Shown: piece by piece, positions 56,924 to 64,000 of the stretch
Position numbering within the stretch: position 1 is the first letter of the stretch
Layout of the letters: each line of letters begins with the position of its first letter
Source: an uncultured bacterium
GTDB lineage: Bacteria; Verrucomicrobiota; Kiritimatiellia; RFP12; UBA1067
NCBI GenBank assembly: GCA_900547945.1
Contig: URIT01000001.1
Span: forward strand, 62,001-126,000
DNA length: 64,000 nucleotides
Reading direction: 5' to 3'
Position numbers and translations under genes: made by a program
The notes under the pieces: model-generated
Database searches by the model: none
What the model was told of the DNA's origin: nothing
The model's input: only the letters and a program-made list of their open reading frames with translations

Positions 56924-59551
56924 TCACCGCACGTCGAGTTCGTACCAGACGGTCCGATAGGCGGGATCGAGCGCCACCTCCGCCCGGCCCCCGGCGTCCC
57001 GGACGGGCACGGCGGCCTTGCGCGCGCCGGACTCGTCAAGCGCCCAGCAGCGCGTCTTCGCGGCGGGCGACGGCAGCGTGATTGTCGCGCGGATGCCCTC
57101 GCACACGGTCTTGCCCGCGCCCCAGTGCGCACCCCGGCAGGAGATCGCCCCGCCGCCCTCGTCCGTGAACGTCGCCCCGCCGTTGTGCGAGAGGCCCGTC
57201 GCCGTCAGGAGGATCGCGGCCGGCCGACCCTGTTCGCCGAAGCCCGTCGCGCCGTGCGAGACGAGCGAGACGGTCGCCCAGCCGAGCTTCGTCTTCCCGA
57301 CCGCGATCGTGACGCCACCCAGATCGACCGTCCGCCCCTTTGGGAAGCCCGTGAAGAGCTTCGTGTTCGCGGTATCGACCGTCCAGTAGCCGTTCTTCGG
57401 ATCCTCGACGTTCCAGCACAGCTCCCGCGTGTCGCTCAGGACGACGGCGCCCGGGTCCGGCGGCGGCGGCGCGCACGGCGCGCTCTTCGCCGTCACGTCC
57501 ACGGCGACGCGGTGGACGAGCCCCAGCCACCACGGCAGGCGCGCCGGGCTCTGCGAAATGCCCTGGCTGACGGCGCGGGTCGTGCAGAGGCGGTCGAAGT
57601 ACGCCCCGTAGGGCAGGTTCGCGACGAACGTCGTCGCGCTTTCCTTCACGTCGCCGCGCAGGTAGATCGCCGCGCACGCGGGGAAGTGCGCGAGCACATC
57701 GCTGCGCGCCGCGAGGCTGAAGAAGTATTCGTTGTTGACCGGCTCCGCGTTCTGGCGGTTGTTGTAGGAATACTCGAAGACGCCGTCCCAGCCCTGCAGC
57801 GCGCCGTAGGCCCGCAGCATCGGCTGGCCCTCCGCGCCGTAGAAGTTCGGGTAGGGGTGGTTGTACTCGCTCACCGTGTAGGGCTTCCCCGCGACGCGCG
57901 CGCCGGCGAGGCCGATGATGCAGCCGCCCTTTGCGTTGACCATCGCGCGGTTGCCGATCTTCCAGTCCTTCCCGATGCTCGGGTGGAGCCAGTAGGAATG
58001 GTTGTCCACGAAGTCGAGGTCGGCCTGCACGTGCGGCGGCGAGTAGCCGAGCTGCGTGGCGCTCACGGGCGCCTCCAGGCCGAGGTCCTTCTGGAGGTAG
58101 CGCTGCATGCCCGTCCAGTAGGCGCGCTCGGTGTCCACGAGGAACTGGTAGAAGTCGCGCAGCATCGGCATCGGCGCGGTCCCGCGCGCCTTGACGATCG
58201 GGATCTCGCCCTTCGCGGGGGAGAGGCCGGCGAGGGACGTGAAGTCGCACCCGGCCCGGAACGAGAGGTCGTCGATCTCGTAGACGCCGCCCGCGCCGAA
58301 GCGCGTGAACTGGATCTCGGCTGCGTCCACGTCCTCGGGCGCGTAGAACGAGAAGGCATGGGTCTGCCATTTCGCGCCCGGCGCGAGGCGCGTCAGGACG
58401 CCGAGCGACGCCCAGCCGTGCCGGCGGTCCGCGACGGCGAAGCCCACCTCGCCCGTCCCGCCCGAGGCGCGGCGGATGCGGAACGTGACCGTGTAGGGCA
58501 CGTCCTTCTTCACGGCGACGCGGCGGTAGAGCTTCGGGAAGTACGCATCGCCCGTGCGGGTGACGTTCACGCGCAGGACGCCGTCCTGCGCGGCGGCGGC
58601 GGCCTGCGCGCTCCCCCGGTCGAGGATCCAGGTCTTCCCGTCCGGCTTCACCTCGCCGTCGAAGCGGCCCTCCGGCACCATCTCCTCGCCGGCCGGCACG
58701 TGCGCGGGCTTCCACGCCGCGTGCAGCGCCGCGTCCGTCGCGTACTTCCTTGTGAGCCAGTCGTTCCAGAGGTTCTTGAAGACCGTCGCGTAGGGCTGCC
58801 CCAGGTTGTCCAGCCCGCCGCCGAGGTACTGGTTCCAGAGCGCGTCCTCGTTGTTGAGCTCGACGAGGGCGACGACGGGATCCTTGAGGTAGCTCAGGCC
58901 CGTGTAGGGGTTGACGTGTTCGAGCAGTTCCTTCGCGTAGGCCTTCTCCTCGGCAATGATGCGGGGGTCGAACTGGTCCACGCCCTTGTTCGCCCAGGGC
59001 GTGCCCGGCGCGAAGCCGTCGCGCGCGTCGAGCGTGCGCGCCACGTGCAGGTTCATGTCCACGTAGATGCCGCGCTTCTTGAACTGCGCGATCAGGTAGT
59101 CCTGCCGGTCGCGGCGCGCGGGGTCGAAGCGGCGCTTCGTGCGGAAGTCCTCCGCGAGGATGCCCGGCTCCGGCGGCAGCATGAACGTGCCGTAGGCGCT
59201 GTCGAAGTAGTGGAGGCGCACGCAGTTGACGCCGAAGCGCGCGAGGCGCGCGGCGAGGCGTTCCGCCTCCGCGTGGGTGGGGAAGTTCGCGGGGCCGGTC
59301 AGGTTCGTCGCGTGGAGGCGCACGCGGCCCTTGTCGTTGACGAAGTGGCCGCCCTCCACGCGGATGCGCCCGTGCTTCCCGGCGGGCGCGTCCAGCAGGT
59401 GGCTCATGTTCACCACGTTCTCGGGCGCGTCGTAGGAGGGCACGAACGGAAACATGTCCGTCTCGTCCAGCGTCGCGACCGGAACGGGGTCGGCCAGCGC
59501 CACGGCGGTCCCCAATCCCACGCACAGCCCGATCAGCCGACTCGTCGTCAT
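56924..59551 (-). CDS. Secreted GH5-like glycoside hydrolase with carbohydrate-binding domain
   Basis: An 875-aa exported enzyme (MTTSRLIGLCVGLGTAVALA; GGAGGAA upstream). The TIM barrel of the clan GH-A type starts about residue 65 (GRVRLHATNLTG, RFGVNCVRLHYFD); the acid/base Glu lies in VALVELNNEDALW (about 230) and the nucleophile Glu in YTVSEYNHPYPNFYG (about 560). Between them a beta-sandwich (about 300-430, WILDRGS...FSFYAPEDVDAAEIQF) looks like a CBM4/9-type binding module inserted in the barrel. It follows the translocator-like cluster by 12 bases, so it may be cotranscribed with it. Substrate unknown. Confidence 0.75.
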   Translation of the reverse strand: MTTSRLIGLCVGLGTAVALADPVPVATLDETDMFPFVPSYDAPENVVNMSHLLDAPAGKHGRIRVEGGHFVNDKGRVRLHATNLTGPANFPTHAEAERLAARLARFGVNCVRLHYFDSAYGTFMLPPEPGILAEDFRTKRRFDPARRDRQDYLIAQFKKRGIYVDMNLHVARTLDARDGFAPGTPWANKGVDQFDPRIIAEEKAYAKELLEHVNPYTGLSYLKDPVVALVELNNEDALWNQYLGGGLDNLGQPYATVFKNLWNDWLTRKYATDAALHAAWKPAHVPAGEEMVPEGRFDGEVKPDGKTWILDRGSAQAAAAAQDGVLRVNVTRTGDAYFPKLYRRVAVKKDVPYTVTFRIRRASGGTGEVGFAVADRRHGWASLGVLTRLAPGAKWQTHAFSFYAPEDVDAAEIQFTRFGAGGVYEIDDLSFRAGCDFTSLAGLSPAKGEIPIVKARGTAPMPMLRDFYQFLVDTERAYWTGMQRYLQKDLGLEAPVSATQLGYSPPHVQADLDFVDNHSYWLHPSIGKDWKIGNRAMVNAKGGCIIGLAGARVAGKPYTVSEYNHPYPNFYGAEGQPMLRAYGALQGWDGVFEYSYNNRQNAEPVNNEYFFSLAARSDVLAHFPACAAIYLRGDVKESATTFVANLPYGAYFDRLCTTRAVSQGISQSPARLPWWLGLVHRVAVDVTAKSAPCAPPPPDPGAVVLSDTRELCWNVEDPKNGYWTVDTANTKLFTGFPKGRTVDLGGVTIAVGKTKLGWATVSLVSHGATGFGEQGRPAAILLTATGLSHNGGATFTDEGGGAISCRGAHWGAGKTVCEGIRATITLPSPAAKTRCWALDESGARKAAVPVRDAGGRAEVALDPAYRTVWYELDVR

Positions 59552-59563
59552 CCGTTCCTCCGC

Positions 59564-60118
59564 CTACAGGTTGTTCACGTTACCGATCAGGACCGTCTGG
59601 AGCGACTTGAGGACGTTCGAGACGAGGTTGTAGGTGTCGTCGCGCGTCGCGGTGAGCGACTGGATGTCGATGAGCGTCGTCTGGGAGACGGAGTTGAGCG
59701 AATCCATCTTCGCCTCGACGTCCGAGACGAGCGTCTCGACCTGGGCGTAGCTGTAGCTGCGCGCGTTCGGGTAGCCCGCGAGCGCAAGCGCGTCCTTGTA
59801 GGCGGCGTACTTGTTCCAGATCGCGCTCTTGTTGTTCTCGTTCGCGGCGAGCCACTCGACGAGGTCCTTGTCGAGCGCCGTGAGCTTTTCGAGGTCGGCC
59901 GAGTTCGCGGCCATCGCCTCCATCTTCGCGACGATCTTCGCCTCGATCTCCGTCGCACGGGAGAGGCAGAGCGCCATCACGAGCTGGCCGATGGACATCT
60001 CGCGCAGCGAGCCGTCGGCGTTCTGGACGCCCTCCAGCTTGTACACGTTGGCGGTCAGCGGGTCGCCGCCCGCGTCCTTCATCGACAGGTTGATCGACGC
60101 AATCTCGAATGTCGCCAT
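59564..60118 (-). CDS. Helical protein of a four-paralogue array (T3SS filament/translocator-like), member 1
   Basis: A 184-aa protein without a signal peptide, preceded by AAGGAG. The N-terminal block has SIGQLVMALCLSRATEIEAK (about 42-61), the middle is a long coiled coil, and the C-terminal block reads TLIDIQSLTATRDDTYNLV. The same blocks occur in the next three genes. Size, all-helical character and position behind SseC/YopB-like genes suggest an EspA/SseB/SseD-type secreted component of a type III secretion system, but no family was recognised with certainty. Confidence 0.55.
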   Translation of the reverse strand: MATFEIASINLSMKDAGGDPLTANVYKLEGVQNADGSLREMSIGQLVMALCLSRATEIEAKIVAKMEAMAANSADLEKLTALDKDLVEWLAANENNKSAIWNKYAAYKDALALAGYPNARSYSYAQVETLVSDVEAKMDSLNSVSQTTLIDIQSLTATRDDTYNLVSNVLKSLQTVLIGNVNNL

Positions 60119-60137
60119 GTTCCGTCTCCTTGTCAGA

Positions 60138-60692
60138 TTATCCGATTGCCGCCGCCATCGCGAGGGCGGACTGCATGATCGCCTTCACCGTCGCGGCGGA
60201 GGTGTTGTAGGTCACGTCGCGGCGGCTCACGAGCGACTGCAGGTCGATCGTCTGCTGCTGCGACTGGGAGGCCGCGTTGTCCATCAGGGTCTTGATCTGC
60301 GAGAAGAGCGCCGTGCGCGCGTCCGCCGAGCCGATGGTGAGGTAGGCGGCGTCCACGCCGCACTCGTTCTGGAGGAAGTCCCGCAACGTCGGCGCGCGCG
60401 CCGCCTTCCGGCACACATAGCCGCTCGCGGCGATGTCCGCCGGCTCGTCGAGGCTCGTCGCCGTGAAGATCTGCTGCGCGACGGACGACACCGCCTCCAG
60501 CCACGCCGTCGTCGCCGTGAGTTCGTTCATCTTGAGGACGCTCTGGCTCTCGATGGCCGCGGCCCGCCGGCAGCATACCGCCATGATCAGCTGCCCGAAG
60601 CTGAGCCCCTCCAGGCCGTTGTACTGGTAGGCGTTCACGGCCACCGGCGCATACCGGCTCGTCCCGATCTGCTCGACGTAGATTTCGCTCAT
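60138..60692 (-). CDS. Helical protein of the four-paralogue array, member 2
   Basis: A 184-aa protein with TAGGAG before the ATG. It has the shared N-terminal block (YNGLEGLSFGQLIMAVCCRR, then AAAIES, about 23-48) and the shared C-terminal block (TIDLQSLVSRRDVTYNTSA, about 148). The middle differs from the other members and contains two cysteines (YVCRKAA and NECG). No signal peptide. The ending MAAAIG recalls the hydrophobic tails of type III translocators. Function inferred as for member 1. Confidence 0.55.
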   Translation of the reverse strand: MSEIYVEQIGTSRYAPVAVNAYQYNGLEGLSFGQLIMAVCCRRAAAIESQSVLKMNELTATTAWLEAVSSVAQQIFTATSLDEPADIAASGYVCRKAARAPTLRDFLQNECGVDAAYLTIGSADARTALFSQIKTLMDNAASQSQQQTIDLQSLVSRRDVTYNTSAATVKAIMQSALAMAAAIG

Positions 60693-60700
60693 GGCATCTC

Positions 60701-61288
60701 CTACAGGTTCTTGATGAGGGAGGAGGTCGTGTCGGCGATCTTCTGCATGAGCGACGTCGCCGTGGAGTAGGCCTCGTCGCGCCGGTCGACGAGCGACTGG
60801 AGGCGCGTCATGTCGGCCGAGGCCTCGTTGTTGAGCTTGTCGATCTGCGTCTTGACGAGCTGGATCGCCTTCTCGCAGTTCGACTTCGTGACGTAGTAGC
60901 CCGTCTTCCCCTTGCCGTCGCCCTTCCCGGCTGTCCCGTAGCCCCAGAGGCCGCTTTCAATGGAGTCGAGCACGGTCCGCGTCGCCTCGCTCGGCTGCTT
61001 CAGGTAGTCGAGCGACCAGGTTCCGCCCGAGTCGTCGCTCTTGAACGCCGCCTCGATGCCGCTCAGGTCCGAGAGCGCGTTGCCGAGCTTTTCGAGGCGC
61101 TTGTTGCGGTTCGTCATGCGCGTCGCCATCGGCTCGACCTCCTTCTCGATCGTCGCCGCCCGCTGTTCGGTGACCGCGACCATGAGGTCCTGGAAGTTGA
61201 CCTTCTCGCCGTTGATGATGTACTCCGCCCCGCTCACCCCCCACACCGAGAGGTTCGAATTCGTCACAAGATCCGTTATGATCGCCAT
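60701..61288 (-). CDS. Helical protein of the four-paralogue array, member 3
   Basis: A 195-aa protein with AAAGGAG upstream. Shared blocks: INGEKVNFQDLMVAVTEQRA with ATIE following (about 25-48), RLEKLGNALSDLSG (about 64), and TRLQSLVDRRDEAYSTATSL (about 160), ending MQKIADTTSSLIKNL. Its middle has a Gly/Lys-rich loop (YGTAGKGDGKGKTGYY). The C-terminal pattern is the one most like needle-tip/filament proteins of type III systems. It lies 8 bases before member 2. Confidence 0.55.
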   Translation of the reverse strand: MAIITDLVTNSNLSVWGVSGAEYIINGEKVNFQDLMVAVTEQRAATIEKEVEPMATRMTNRNKRLEKLGNALSDLSGIEAAFKSDDSGGTWSLDYLKQPSEATRTVLDSIESGLWGYGTAGKGDGKGKTGYYVTKSNCEKAIQLVKTQIDKLNNEASADMTRLQSLVDRRDEAYSTATSLMQKIADTTSSLIKNL

Positions 61289-61304
61289 CGTTCGTTCTCC
61301 TTTC

Positions 61305-61862
61305 TCATCCGATGTACCGGATGCCCGTCGCGCGCGTCTGGCTCGCCTTGTTCAGCAGCTTCACCGCCATCTGGTAGGCGCTGTCGCGCTTCGAGACGAA
61401 GCCCTGCAGCGACACGGCGTCCTGCTGGATGTCGTTGTTCGTGACGTCGAGCGCGTACTGGACGTCGGTCTGGAGCTTCTGGATGTACTGGTACTGGATG
61501 CGCGTCGCGCTCGGCTTGAAGTAGTCCTTCGTGAGGCCGTACTTCGCGAGGAGGTTGTACGCCTCCGCGCCGCCCACGATGTCCTGCTCGCTCGTCGTCT
61601 TGCGGTGGTCCTCGTCGAACTTCGCGAGCGTCCCGGAAATGTCCGCGAGCGCCCGGCCGAGGTCCTCCAGCTTCCGCTGGCGCGCCCGCACGGCGGCCGT
61701 GTAGGCGGGGATCGCGCTCTCGACCGCGACCGCGCGCTGCAGCCCGGCCATCGCGACGGCCTTGTCGTAGGTGCATCCGGCGACGCCGTCCACGGTGTAG
61801 TCGACCTGGGCCGTCCCGAAGATCGAGAGGTCCAGGTCGCGGGGCTGGATGGTGGTGCTCAT
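61305..61862 (-). CDS. Helical protein of the four-paralogue array, member 4
   Basis: A 185-aa protein starting 5 bases after the translocon-like gene. Shared blocks: YDKAVAMAGLQRAVAVESAI (about 32-51), RKLEDLGRALADISG (about 63) and DAVSLQGFVSKRDSAYQMAV (about 150). It is closest to member 3. The ATG at 61862 (MSTTIQPRDLDLS) is used; a longer frame running back into the upstream gene is rejected. No signal peptide and no enzyme motif. Confidence 0.55.
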   Translation of the reverse strand: MSTTIQPRDLDLSIFGTAQVDYTVDGVAGCTYDKAVAMAGLQRAVAVESAIPAYTAAVRARQRKLEDLGRALADISGTLAKFDEDHRKTTSEQDIVGGAEAYNLLAKYGLTKDYFKPSATRIQYQYIQKLQTDVQYALDVTNNDIQQDAVSLQGFVSKRDSAYQMAVKLLNKASQTRATGIRYIG

Positions 61863-61867
61863 GTCAT

Positions 61868-63535
61868 CTAGGCCACGATTTGGTTGATGGACTGGTTCTC
61901 CGCCGCGAGGATCGCCTGCAGGAGGTCGAGAACCGACTGGACGAGCTGCTGGGCGCTGGCGGCGAGGTCGTCCGACTCCGCCCGCGCGTCCTCCGCCGTC
62001 TTCGCCGCCGCCTCGTATTCCGTCGCCGCCGCCTGCTGCATCCCCGTCACGCTCTGCGTGACGCTGTCGAGTAGCTGTCCCGTCTGGCGCAGGAGGTCGC
62101 CCGCCGTCTGCCAGCCGTGCGCCCGCGCCTCCGCCGCCTTGTAGGCCGCGTCGTGTTCCAGCATCTTCGTCGCCTTGCCGAACGACTGCTCGGCGGCCTC
62201 GATGTCGGCGGCGAGCGAGTCCGTGTAGCCGCCCTTCATCTTCTGGTCGGTCACGTAGGCCCGGCCCCACGTGCGCTGCTGTTCGAGATCCGCGATCTCC
62301 GCCTTGGCCGCCTTGATCTCGGCCTTGTTCGCCGCAGGGTTGCGTTCGAGCTGCGTGAGTTCAAGGCGCTTCGCGCCGAGCTTCGCCTCCAGCTGGGACT
62401 GGTCGAGGTTGAGGGCGTCCACATAGGCGTCGTTCGCCGTCTTCACCTTCTCGTTGAGGGCCTGGAGCTTCGCGTCGCTCGCCCCCGCCGCCTCCAGCGC
62501 ATCCTCGCGCTGCGCCCTGAGACCGTCCAGTTCGCCCTGGGCCTTGGTCAGCGCGGCCTTCTTCTCGGCCAGCTCGGCGTCGAGGGCCGATTCGCCCTTC
62601 CCCCCAACCGCCGCACGCGCCTCGCCGGCCTGCGCGATGTCGCTTTCCAGCGTTTCGACTTCGACCGTGAGACGGTCGACTTCGGCCTGCTTCGGCGCGA
62701 TTTTCCCGTCCAGTTCGGCCGTTATCGCCTTGCCGCGGGCACTCGCCTCGATGTGGGCCTCGCGCTGTTCGACGGCGCTGTCCAGCGTCGCCTTCGCCGT
62801 CTCGGACTTGGCGAAGTTCGCCTTGGCGGCCTGCAGCTGCTCCGGCGTCATCGACTTGCCGGCCTTCGCGAGGTTCGCGCCCGTCTCGGCGCCGTTCTTC
62901 GCGGAGAGGAGCGAGAGGTTCTGCTGCGCCTGGTCGACGCCCGACGCCTTCGTCATCTTCGCCGCCGAGGCCTGCGCCGCGCTCGAGGCGAAGAACGTGC
63001 CCGCCTGCGCGCAGATGCTCGCGGCGGAGAAGACGCACGACATGATGAGCCCGTTGCGCGCCGCCGTGCGCTGCTGCTCGGCCTGGCACCTGATGTCGGC
63101 CACCTCGCGCGAGAGGTCCGCCTGGCGCTGCGTGCGGGCGCTCTCGCGCTCCTTCTGCGCGATCTCCAGCATGAGCTGCATGAGCGCGTAGATGTCGAAG
63201 AGCATCTTCTGCGCGTCGGTCGCGGGCGCCGTGTCCGATGCGGAGAGGGTTGTCGCCCGCCCCAGGGCCGCCTTCAGCGCGTCGAACGCGCCGTCGAGTT
63301 TCGCGCGGAGATCGGCAAGCCCCTCCTCCGTGAGCGTGCCGGTCGCCTCGTCGAGCGCGGGCGGCGCGATCGTGACGGTCTGCGAAAGGCCGTTCGCGCC
63401 CGTGAAGGTGACGGTCAGGTTGCCGTCCGCCCCCTGCACGGCCTTCGCGTCGCCGGCGCGCGCGAGCGTCGTCCCCTGCATCGCCTCGCCCACGAGGCTG
63501 TTCCAGTTTGCGTTTGGATTGAATGTCACGGACAT
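61868..63535 (-). CDS. Type III secretion translocon-like protein (SseC/YopB/IpaB type)
   Basis: A 555-aa Ala-rich protein without a signal peptide, preceded by AAAAGGAG. Residues about 110-160 (LMQLMLEIAQKERES, then ARTQRQADLSREVADI) form the charged helix that precedes the membrane-inserting hydrophobic segment in SseC/YopB translocators; here that segment is NGLIMSCVFSAASICAQAGT (about 161-180). A long coiled coil (about 215-430) and a final amphipathic region (about 480-555) follow. A second hydrophobic segment is weak. The layout and neighbours favour a type III pore protein; a general coiled-coil surface protein is the alternative. Confidence 0.55.
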   Translation of the reverse strand: MSVTFNPNANWNSLVGEAMQGTTLARAGDAKAVQGADGNLTVTFTGANGLSQTVTIAPPALDEATGTLTEEGLADLRAKLDGAFDALKAALGRATTLSASDTAPATDAQKMLFDIYALMQLMLEIAQKERESARTQRQADLSREVADIRCQAEQQRTAARNGLIMSCVFSAASICAQAGTFFASSAAQASAAKMTKASGVDQAQQNLSLLSAKNGAETGANLAKAGKSMTPEQLQAAKANFAKSETAKATLDSAVEQREAHIEASARGKAITAELDGKIAPKQAEVDRLTVEVETLESDIAQAGEARAAVGGKGESALDAELAEKKAALTKAQGELDGLRAQREDALEAAGASDAKLQALNEKVKTANDAYVDALNLDQSQLEAKLGAKRLELTQLERNPAANKAEIKAAKAEIADLEQQRTWGRAYVTDQKMKGGYTDSLAADIEAAEQSFGKATKMLEHDAAYKAAEARAHGWQTAGDLLRQTGQLLDSVTQSVTGMQQAAATEYEAAAKTAEDARAESDDLAASAQQLVQSVLDLLQAILAAENQSINQIVA

Positions 63536-63604
63536 GGCTGAATCTCCTTTTCGATCGCGTTCCCCCCGTCTACGCGCGGGGCCGCGCGAAGGTTACGGGA
63601 TTTC

Positions 63605-64000
63605 CTAGGCATTCTGGAGGCCGATCTCCTGGTTGATCTTGTTGAGCGTGTCGGTCTTCGACTCCAGCAGCTCCAGCATCTGCGAGCCCGTGTTCGCGAT
63701 CTGCTCCAGGATCGCCTGCAGGTCCTCCTCGCTCTCCTCCAGGAACTTCTGGAGCTTCTGGAGGACGGCCTGGGCCTCCGTCGCGTCGGCCTGCGCGCGG
63801 CCCGCCATGTACCCGGTCGCCGTCGTCGCCGCCGTCGTCGCGAGTCCGGCCGTCTGCATCACGCCATTGCCGACGTTCATCGCAAGGCGCATCACCTTCG
63901 CGGCCGTCTGCGAGAGCTTCACCGCGCCCGCCACGCCCTTCGCCGCCGCACGGGCCGCCGACACGCCGCCGCCGATCGAGGTCGCAAGCCCCAGCACGAG
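63605..64000 (-). CDS. Second translocon-like protein, C-terminal part only
   Basis: The frame is open to the window edge; 131 residues are visible. It begins in a Gly/Ala-rich hydrophobic stretch (LGLATSIGGGVSAARAAAKG), continues NVGNGVMQTAGLATTAATTA, and ends in a coiled coil LQKLQKFLEESEEDLQAILE with TLNKINQEIG near the end. This order matches the C-terminus of SseC/YopB-family type III translocators and parallels the C-terminus of the next gene. The stop is followed by 69 bases with a CGCGCG hairpin and then AAAAGGAG. Confidence 0.5.
   Translation of the reverse strand, partial: LVLGLATSIGGGVSAARAAAKGVAGAVKLSQTAAKVMRLAMNVGNGVMQTAGLATTAATTATGYMAGRAQADATEAQAVLQKLQKFLEESEEDLQAILEQIANTGSQMLELLESKTDTLNKINQEIGLQNA

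Noticed and set aside
56867..60178. A 1103-codon open frame opposite the GH5-like gene and array member 1
   Set aside because: It crosses several genuine minus-strand genes and their start regions, and has only shadow composition.

Overview
The window comes from a high-GC, anaerobic, polysaccharide-degrading bacterium of the PVC superphylum, most likely a gut or sediment Kiritimatiellota/Lentisphaerae relative. This is inferred from the mix of Gfo/Idh/MocA oxidoreductase, DUF1080 (3-keto-disaccharide hydrolase-like) protein, Tat-exported glycosidase, autotransporter-associated-strand proteins and type III secretion translocator-like genes. A glycyl radical enzyme, which oxygen destroys, implies strictly anaerobic life. 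No rRNA or marker tree was available, so the phylum is an inference.

Layout. 1-8.3 kb: the end of an oxidoreductase gene, then an operon with a disrupted secreted-protein gene and two tandem FGE/SUMF1-fold paralogues, then a 1067-aa secreted beta-strand-repeat protein. 8.3-17.6 kb: housekeeping genes (rarA, a membrane protein, a NYN-domain protein, ilvA, tRNA-His, aspS, a CPBP protease and mtaB). 17.6-19.5 kb: a decayed island with an integrase remnant, three pieces of a type ISP-like restriction enzyme in two orientations, and an intact PIN toxin-antitoxin pair. 19.5-36.3 kb: minus-strand carbohydrate genes (DUF1080 protein, a CE7-GH28 fusion, GH78 rhamnosidase, GH16, a Tat-exported alpha-galactosidase-like enzyme, an Asp-box propeller and a secreted strand-repeat protein), with tadA and the glycyl radical enzyme among them. 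36.3-38.3 kb: mostly non-coding, with dispersed repeats, an IS30-type transposase remnant and an AbrB/truncated-PIN module. 38.5-44.4 kb: a secreted metzincin protease, an SGNH esterase and a GH42-like protein. 44.46-44.6 kb: a candidate small RNA gene. 44.6-56.9 kb: tightly packed minus-strand housekeeping genes (SpoU methyltransferase, panC, amidohydrolase, a zeta-like toxin-antitoxin pair, pyrF, dapF, ctp, NERD protein, dxs, uppS, GT-C glycosyltransferase), many overlapping as ATGA. 56.9-64 kb: a GH5-like enzyme behind a six-gene cluster that resembles type III secretion translocators and filament proteins, cut by the window edge.

How it works together. The secreted carbohydrate-active enzymes (rhamnosidase, pectinase plus deacetylase, GH16, esterases, GH5/GH42-like) fit stepwise breakdown of pectin or rhamnogalacturonan-type glycans, with intracellular Gfo/Idh/MocA and glycyl radical chemistry possibly acting on the released sugars. 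Promoters repeatedly use a TATACT -10 box, often as GCTATACT. At least two genes start seven bases after that box and are probably leaderless.

The main points for a second look are: the type III translocator-like array; a promoter-plus-terminator small RNA candidate; a REP-like palindrome present across the window that has entered three reading frames; a 10-G tract inside a promoter spacer; an inverted polyprenyl-synthetase fragment inside a secreted-protein gene; a shared C-terminal GxxL-hydrophobic-[IV]-R ending on secreted proteins; and an unusual T-loop in tRNA-His.
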